A stretch of 11,301 bases of DNA, taken from the NCBI RefSeq assembly GCF_020829685.1, contig NZ_JAIVFR010000106.1:1-11301 (forward strand), read 5' to 3'. The DNA is from Nostoc sp. CHAB 5715 (GTDB lineage: Bacteria > Cyanobacteriota > Cyanobacteriia > Cyanobacteriales > Nostocaceae). Both the position numbers and the translations under genes were made by a program. A model generated the notes under the pieces. It did not search any database. It saw only the letters and a list, made by a program, of their open reading frames with translations, and had not been told where the DNA came from. The stretch's first letter is position 1, and each line of letters starts with the position of its first letter. Shown piece after piece: positions 6,157-11,301 of this stretch.

Positions 6157-7125
6157 ATGGAAAAATTAATTTCTTCAGATTTATACTGCCCTTTTTCATC
6201 ACAAATCAATAAAAATATTGATTTTCTGGAAGAATACAGTCTTGAATGGGTACTTGGTTTCAATCTTCTGGCAAATGAATCATCTTATCAGCGTTTCTGC
6301 AAGTCTAAATTTTTTTTGATGGCAGCTACTACTTATCCCTATTGCAACTTTCAAGAACTGAAGATAGCAAATGACTGGTTGAGTTGGCTATTTATTTGGG
6401 ATGATCAATGCGATCTATCAGAGTTGAAAACAAAACCTGAATCTCTAAAAGCTATTCACAAGAGATTCTTAGAAATATTGAACGGGGCAGAAGTTACAAG
6501 CCACGATATACCTCTTAGTCATGCTTTAAGTAACTTACGAGAGCGGATGCTTGAAAAAGCAAGCGTGAAATGGCTAAATTATTTTCTCTGCGGCTTTGCG
6601 AAATATTTATACGGTTGTTTTGAGGAAGCAAATAACCGTGTATATGGGATTGTACCCGATACCGACACTTATATTACAATGCGTAGGTTAAGCGCAGGCG
6701 CAGATGTTGCCTTGCCATTAATTGAATTTTGTGATCAGTTGATAATTCCTGATTTTTTACGAAAACGGGATATTTTTAAACAACTTAATGAGATTACAAA
6801 TAACCTTCTTGGCTGGTCTAATGATATTTTTTCATTATCTAGGGAATTGGCAACTGGTCATGTTCATAATTTAGTATTTGTACTACATTATCAGCACAAA
6901 ATTCCTCTAGAAGAAGCAATGAATCGTGCTATAGAAATGCATGATTGTGAAATAAAAAAATTGATATATTTGGAAGCAAATATTCCATCTTTTGGAGAAG
7001 AGATAGATGCTGATTTTGCAAAATATATATTAGGAATTCATGCTTGGATACGTGGCAACCTCGATTGGTATTCCTTCACGGCTCGCTACAAAACTGTAGA
7101 AATGCTCGAGCTAGCTAAATATTAA
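6157..7125 (+). CDS. Class I terpene synthase (probable sesquiterpene cyclase)
   Basis: The enzyme ionises a prenyl diphosphate with Mg2+ and cyclises it; farnesyl diphosphate is the likely substrate. The 322-residue, single alpha-domain protein is of normal bacterial length. All hallmark motifs are present, numbered from the ATG at 6157: the metal-binding 'DDQCD' (Asp82, Asp83, Asp86); the NSE triad in 'NDIFSLSRE' (Asn222, Ser226, Glu230); the diphosphate-sensing Arg176 exactly 46 residues before the triad; and the C-terminal Arg-Tyr pair (310-311) in 'SFTARY'. Overall sequence resembles the Nostoc germacrene A/8a-epi-alpha-selinene synthase group, but the product cannot be read off. I prefer the ATG at 6157 to the in-frame TTG at 6151; neither has a Shine-Dalgarno. 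The gene looks AT-rich, lacks HIP1 octamers and is followed after 205 bp by a P450 likely to oxidise its product. Confidence 0.93.
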   Translation: MEKLISSDLYCPFSSQINKNIDFLEEYSLEWVLGFNLLANESSYQRFCKSKFFLMAATTYPYCNFQELKIANDWLSWLFIWDDQCDLSELKTKPESLKAIHKRFLEILNGAEVTSHDIPLSHALSNLRERMLEKASVKWLNYFLCGFAKYLYGCFEEANNRVYGIVPDTDTYITMRRLSAGADVALPLIEFCDQLIIPDFLRKRDIFKQLNEITNNLLGWSNDIFSLSRELATGHVHNLVFVLHYQHKIPLEEAMNRAIEMHDCEIKKLIYLEANIPSFGEEIDADFAKYILGIHAWIRGNLDWYSFTARYKTVEMLELAKY

Positions 7126-7330
7126 TTAAAGATTATAGCTGACAAATAAAAAAGGAAAGTTGGATTGGCTCTCTCGCTCCTTCATCAGTTCCAATCAATA
7201 CAACTATGTTGATTATATTGGTTGGGCTTTTACTTTTTAAAGGTCACTATGAAATTTTGATTTTAATGCCACAGCAGAAAGAAGCAATATAACCGTTATC
7301 TCATGATATCTCCTTACCCCTTTCCATTAA
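7126..7330. other. 205-bp gap between terpene synthase and P450 with an imperfect inverted repeat
   Basis: No gene is present. CCAATCAATACAAC (7191-7204) and GTTGATTATATTGG (7208-7221) pair at 10 of 14 positions around a 3-nt loop, followed by a T-rich stretch (7227-7239). This could attenuate transcription from the terpene synthase gene or simply be spacer. The gap is longer than in a tight operon, so a separate P450 promoter is possible. Confidence 0.35.
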
Positions 7331-8731
7331 ATGCAACTACCTAATCCTCTAAAAACCCCTTCTTTTCTCCAAAAGCTTCAATGGGTTGCTGATCCTGTTC
7401 GGTATATGGAAAAAGCTGCTCAACAGTATCCCGACATTTTTACTGGTAAGATAATTGGTTTTGGTGACACTGTAGTATTCGTGAACCATCCCCAAGCAAT
7501 CCAGGAAATTTTAACCAACGATAGAAAGAAATTTGCTGCTGTCGGCAAGATGAACAAAATTGGAGAACCCTTAGTAGGGGAATATTCAGTTGCCTTACTA
7601 GAGGGTACTCGTCACAAACAACAGCGACAACTTGTGATGCCTGCTTTTCATGGAGAGCGAATGCAAGCCTATGGTCAACGGATCTGTGGTTTGTGTACAA
7701 AAGTTTTTAATCAGTTACCACTAAATCAGCACTTCTTGGCTCGGAACTTAACACAGGAGATAACCCTACAAATCATTTTACAGGTTGTCTTGGGCTTGAA
7801 TGAGGAAGAAAAACTTCAAAAACTTAAGCATTTATTGCCGCAGATGTTGGATCTTTTTCGGTCACCTTTGAGTTCTAGTTTATTGTTTTTCTCATTCTTG
7901 CAACAGGATTTAGGAGCTTGGAGTCCTTGGGGAAAGTTTCTGCGCGATCGCCAGCAAATTGATCAATTGATCTATGCTGAAATTAGCGATCGCAGGGAGC
8001 AAAATGATTCAGAGCGCAACGATATCTTATCGATGCTGATATCAGCACAGGATGACACTGGTCAACCAATGACAGATCAAGAGTTGCGCGATCAGTTGAT
8101 GACTCTAATCGTTGCCGGATATGAAACTACAGCAACAGCAATGGCTTGGGGATTGTATTGGATTCACCAAAAGCCCCTAGTCCGTGAAAAACTACTTCAG
8201 GAACTGGATACCCTCGGTGATTCTCCAGATCCCATGAGCATTTACCGACTACCATATCTAAGTGCTGTCTGTAATGAAACCTTGCGAATTCACCCCGTTC
8301 TAATGTTCTCTTTTCCCAGAGTAGTGCAAGAACCTGTAGAACTACTGGGACATCCTTTAGAGCCTGGGACTGTAATGCTTCCGAGTATTTATCTCATTCA
8401 TCAGCGTGAAGATTTATATCCCCAACCGAAGGAGTTTCAACCAGAGCGCTTTTTAGAACGGCAATTTTCTCCCTACGAATTTCTACCCTTTGGTGGTGGT
8501 GTCCGTCGTTGTATTGGCGAGGCTTTGGCTATATTTCAAATGAAGCTAGTATTAGCAACTATTCTGTCACGCTATCAGTTAGAGCTAGTTGATCGACGAA
8601 GAGAACGGCCTGAGCGTCGAGGTTTTACCCTTGCGCCAGCCAGTGGAGTCAAGATGGTAATTAAAGGGCAACGTGCGCGTCAACAAGAGACAGTTCTTAC
8701 TCCCTTTTCCCTGTCCCCTGCCTCTTACTGA
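7331..8731 (+). CDS. Cytochrome P450, CYP110-like
   Basis: This is a soluble 466-residue P450 monooxygenase that needs separate electron donors such as ferredoxin and its reductase. The I-helix oxygen-activation motif is 'AGYETT' (262-267), the K-helix ExxR is 'ETLR' (316-319), the PERF region is 'FQPERF' (369-374), and the haem loop is 'FGGGVRRCIG' with the axial thiolate Cys394. There is no membrane anchor; the N-terminus 'LPNPLKTPSFLQKLQWVADP' is typical of cyanobacterial CYP110 members. Lying 205 bp downstream of the terpene synthase on the same strand, it probably hydroxylates or otherwise oxidises the terpene. Some CYP110 proteins have been linked to fatty acids, so a lipid substrate is the alternative. 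The start ATG at 7331 has no Shine-Dalgarno. The gene carries two HIP1 octamers. The final residues after 'GVKMVIKGQRA' are low-complexity and probably disordered. Confidence 0.93.
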   Translation: MQLPNPLKTPSFLQKLQWVADPVRYMEKAAQQYPDIFTGKIIGFGDTVVFVNHPQAIQEILTNDRKKFAAVGKMNKIGEPLVGEYSVALLEGTRHKQQRQLVMPAFHGERMQAYGQRICGLCTKVFNQLPLNQHFLARNLTQEITLQIILQVVLGLNEEEKLQKLKHLLPQMLDLFRSPLSSSLLFFSFLQQDLGAWSPWGKFLRDRQQIDQLIYAEISDRREQNDSERNDILSMLISAQDDTGQPMTDQELRDQLMTLIVAGYETTATAMAWGLYWIHQKPLVREKLLQELDTLGDSPDPMSIYRLPYLSAVCNETLRIHPVLMFSFPRVVQEPVELLGHPLEPGTVMLPSIYLIHQREDLYPQPKEFQPERFLERQFSPYEFLPFGGGVRRCIGEALAIFQMKLVLATILSRYQLELVDRRRERPERRGFTLAPASGVKMVIKGQRARQQETVLTPFSLSPASY

Positions 8732-8746
8732 CTTCTGCCTTGCGGC

Positions 8747-8881
8747 ACTAGTGGTCTGTCCCATTAATTTTGAGAGGTAAGAGAACGAACCACGAAGACG
8801 CGAAGTACACGAAGGAAGAGGTAAAGAAGAGAAGTTTAACAACTAATTCACCTAGCAAAACTAATGGGACAGACTACTAGT
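8747..8881. mobile_element. MITE-like element, 135 bp, in the convergent P450/kinase gap
   Basis: The ends are 26-bp inverted repeats, 8747-8772 and 8856-8881, matching at 24 of 26 positions; the core of each is GTCTGTCCCATTA and its complement. TA dinucleotides at 8749-8750 and 8878-8879 would fit TA target duplication, as with IS630-type elements (inferred). The 83-bp interior is purine-rich and contains ACCACGAAGACGCGAAG, similar to repeats scattered in cyanobacterial genomes. There is no transposase. It fills almost the whole gap: 15 bp after the P450 stop and directly abutting the kinase stop. The long stem could act as a shared 3' structure for both transcripts. Confidence 0.85.
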
Positions 8882-11301
8882 CTAGATATCTGACTGTTGC
8901 ATTGGTATCTCAATCACAAACTCAGTCCCCTCTTTTAATGTGGAATCACAGGTTAAACTACCCTTGTGTTTGTCCACGACAATCTGATAGCTAATCGACA
9001 ACCCCAACCCCGTGCCACTTCCTACCGGCTTGGTGGTAAAAAATGGGTCAAATATTTTCTGCTGCACCGCTTTTGTCATGCCAGAACCGTTATCGGCAAT
9101 CCGAATTATCGCCGTATTAGAATCTGTTAGTTCAGTAAATATGTGAATTTGTCCTACCCTACGAGAAGCCGATGATGCGTCTATGTCTTTTATTATTTGT
9201 TCTTTGTGATTTACCAATGATGGATGATCAATGACAAATGAATCTTCTAAAGCATCAATCGCATTACTCAAGATATTCATAAACACCTGATTTAGTTGAC
9301 CAGGATAACAAATAACTTCCGGTAATTTTCCGTATTCTTTGATAACTTCAATTTCAGGAAGACCATTCTTTTCTTTAAGGCGGTGTTGTAAAATCATTAA
9401 GGTGTTGTCTATTCCCTCATGAATATCTACACGCTTCATCTCAGATTCATCTAGGCGAGAAAAGTTGCGTAAGCCCAAAACAATATTCCTAATCCGCGAA
9501 CTCCCCATTTTCATTGAATCTAGAATCTTTGGCAAGTCTTTTACTAGAAAATCTATGTCAATCTCCTCAGCTTTATCCTCAATTAAGGGCGAAGTCTGGG
9601 GATATTCTTGCTGATAAAGAGCTATTAAATCTAGCAAGTCTTGGACGTACTGACTAGCATGATTAATATTGCCATGAATAAAGTTAATGGGGTTATTGAT
9701 TTCATGGGCAATTCCTGCCACCATTTGTCCCAAAGAAGACATTTTTTCACTTTGAATCAATTGGATTTGGGTACGTTGCAATTCCTGTAGAGTTTGTTGT
9801 AAACAGTGATTTTTATCATTTAGTTCCTGCGTTCTTTCCTGGACTTTTTCTTCTAAAGTATGGTTGTAATCTTCCAAGCTTTCTTTAGCTTGCGCCAAAT
9901 TTTTGTAGAGGATAGCATTCTCTAGAGATATTGCTGCTTGAGTGGTGAGAAGTTTGAGAACTTCTACGCGATCGCGTGTAAATGCTCCTGTCGTCAGATT
10001 ATTTTCTAGATAAAGAATCCCAATCAATTTACCTTGATTTAGAAGAGGTATAGACAACAAACTTTTAGGTTCTTCAGTAATAATGTAGCTATCACTTGCT
10101 AAAAAATGAACAGTATTTGTATCATCAATAACCAAGATTTCTCTGGAACGTTTAACGTAGTTAATCAAAGTAATAGGAACATCGTAGCTTAACTCAAGGC
10201 AAGTTGATGGAAACTCAGTGTAGGTATGATCAAAATGCGAATTGGAACACACCACTGCGACAGTTAATGCTAAGTTATCACCTTCACTCAAAATTAAAGC
10301 GCATTTAGAGGCTCCTGCATTCTCCATAACAACTTGCATTAAAGTAGAAAGTAGTCGCTCAAGCTCGATTTCCCCAGAGAGGGCTTGAGATGCTTTAATG
10401 AATGCGGCTAAATCCAGAGAGTCAGAAATACTTTTCTTCGAGCCAATAACAGTTTGTTGATCGCTTAAGGTAGGTAAAGATGATATAGAGATGTTATTGA
10501 CAGAAGTGCTTTCATCGCTAGAATGGATACTCAGTTTTTCTTGCTGGAGTATAGGAGTAAGTAATTGGGGATAGCGTTTTGTTAAATCGTTAACTTTGGC
10601 TAACGCTCCCCAATGAATGTAGCCATAGTAGGCATCAGTTAGGTAGGTTTGGGCAATCTTTTGTTTGCCCCGTTCTAGATAAAATTTAGCGGCAAGTTCG
10701 TTGGCAAGAGCTTCTTCGTTGATATACTCATATTCTTTAGCAAAGGCGATCGCGCGATCGTAATTATCCATTGCCTCTATATATTGATCGAGAACTCGAT
10801 GCCGCTCTGCCTCAACCAAATAAAACTTATGCAAATAATTCATCGGGGCATGATTTGCCCAGTGCTGCATCTTTTCTTGATTGACAACAACCTTGTTTAG
10901 GATTTGTTTTTGTTCAGATTCTTCAACATCAGAATAAACCGCTAGTCTAGCTAGTGAATCATAAAAATGGAAAATAGGAAAAACTAATTGTCCTATGCCA
11001 CCATGCAAATAATTTTCTGCCAAGCTAGCATTTTCAACCGCTTGAGAGTATTTCTGAAATAAGCAACAGAGATGCAGTTTAGTTAAATACAAATATAACA
11101 GTCCCATGCTATCGTTTGCTTCAAGGTGAGTCGGCAACATTTTCTCTTCATCGTAGGCTTCACCAATTAAAAGATGCGGATTTTCCGCAGTACCTATCAA
11201 GTTCAAGACACTCTGCCGATAAATCGCGCTCCAGTTAAATACTGTTTCTTGCTTGATTTGACCGATCGCACTGTTGTAAATTGCCATCTCCTGTTCCAGT
11301 C
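8882..11301 (-). CDS. TPR/helical-GAF-histidine kinase, C-terminal part of a large multidomain sensor kinase (partial)
   Basis: The frame remains open past the ATG at 11287 to the window edge (codons for L-E-Q-E precede it), so the 801 residues from that Met are a fragment. In order: an alpha-helical TPR-like region (about 1-250, with 'LIGEAYDEEKMLP..ANDSMGLLYLYLTKLHLCCLF'), a GAF domain (about 308-460, with 'SLLSIPLLNQGKLIGILYLEN'), and a coiled coil (465-510). The H-box 'GQMVAGIAHEINNP' has His528, and the N box is Asn671/Asn675. The G1 box is 'DNGSGM' (732-737), the F box is 'FDPFFTTKPVG', and G2 is 'GTGLGL' (758-763). This is the usual tail of giant cyanobacterial proteins with N-terminal Ser/Thr kinase and AAA-ATPase domains; those would lie beyond 11301. 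The AGGAG touching the ATG is too close to be a ribosome site. It converges on the P450 gene. Confidence 0.9.
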   Translation of the reverse strand, partial: LEQEMAIYNSAIGQIKQETVFNWSAIYRQSVLNLIGTAENPHLLIGEAYDEEKMLPTHLEANDSMGLLYLYLTKLHLCCLFQKYSQAVENASLAENYLHGGIGQLVFPIFHFYDSLARLAVYSDVEESEQKQILNKVVVNQEKMQHWANHAPMNYLHKFYLVEAERHRVLDQYIEAMDNYDRAIAFAKEYEYINEEALANELAAKFYLERGKQKIAQTYLTDAYYGYIHWGALAKVNDLTKRYPQLLTPILQQEKLSIHSSDESTSVNNISISSLPTLSDQQTVIGSKKSISDSLDLAAFIKASQALSGEIELERLLSTLMQVVMENAGASKCALILSEGDNLALTVAVVCSNSHFDHTYTEFPSTCLELSYDVPITLINYVKRSREILVIDDTNTVHFLASDSYIITEEPKSLLSIPLLNQGKLIGILYLENNLTTGAFTRDRVEVLKLLTTQAAISLENAILYKNLAQAKESLEDYNHTLEEKVQERTQELNDKNHCLQQTLQELQRTQIQLIQSEKMSSLGQMVAGIAHEINNPINFIHGNINHASQYVQDLLDLIALYQQEYPQTSPLIEDKAEEIDIDFLVKDLPKILDSMKMGSSRIRNIVLGLRNFSRLDESEMKRVDIHEGIDNTLMILQHRLKEKNGLPEIEVIKEYGKLPEVICYPGQLNQVFMNILSNAIDALEDSFVIDHPSLVNHKEQIIKDIDASSASRRVGQIHIFTELTDSNTAIIRIADNGSGMTKAVQQKIFDPFFTTKPVGSGTGLGLSISYQIVVDKHKGSLTCDSTLKEGTEFVIEIPMQQSDI

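Noticed and set aside
6045..6263. 72-codon minus-strand frame
   Set aside because: It overlaps the start of the well-supported terpene synthase and shows no family features; it is AT-rich chance coding.
8585..8842. 85-codon minus-strand frame across the P450 end and the MITE
   Set aside because: It is antisense to the P450 and built partly from repeat sequence.
11285..11292. AGGAG plus ATG as the true start of the large kinase
   Set aside because: There is no spacing between AGGAG and the ATG, and the frame and conserved sequence run straight through.

Overview
The window looks like chromosomal DNA of a filamentous heterocyst-type cyanobacterium (Nostoc/Anabaena-like). The evidence is many copies of the HIP1 octamer GCGATCGC, AT-rich intergenic DNA full of short repeats and MITE-like palindromes, a DUF1816 protein, a CYP110-type P450, a Nostoc-type sesquiterpene synthase, and histidine kinases with the cyanobacterial 'AHEINNP..FIHGN' core.

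Layout. (1) 1-784, plus strand: the C-terminal end of the rRNA 2'-O-methyltransferase RlmB, then a small DUF1816 protein. (2) 809-870: a heptanucleotide repeat between convergent genes. (3) 874-1853, minus strand: an alpha/beta hydrolase preceded by an overlapping 36-codon ORF. (4) 1917-2104: a MITE-like element with an apparent 9-bp target duplication. (5) 2123-3812, minus strand: two closely spaced small genes of unknown function and the tRNA pseudouridine synthase truB. (6) 4017-5447, minus strand: a second MITE, then a REC-histidine kinase. (7) 5448-6156: a 709-bp AT-rich non-coding stretch with a diverged direct repeat and two palindromes. (8) 6157-8731, plus strand: a class I terpene synthase followed by a cytochrome P450. 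(9) 8747-8881: a third MITE filling the convergent gap. (10) 8882-11301, minus strand: the C-terminal part of a large TPR-GAF-histidine kinase that runs off the window.

The biological centre is a minimal terpenoid locus. The terpene synthase should cyclise a prenyl diphosphate, most likely farnesyl diphosphate, and the P450 probably oxidises the hydrocarbon. Sesquiterpene synthase plus P450 plus two-component protein is an arrangement already reported from Nostoc, so the locus type is not new. Here the two enzyme genes lie between two kinases with closely related catalytic cores, and each kinase gene has a different MITE within a few bases of its stop codon. The least explained genes are the small pair at 2123-2851, which have no recognisable family.
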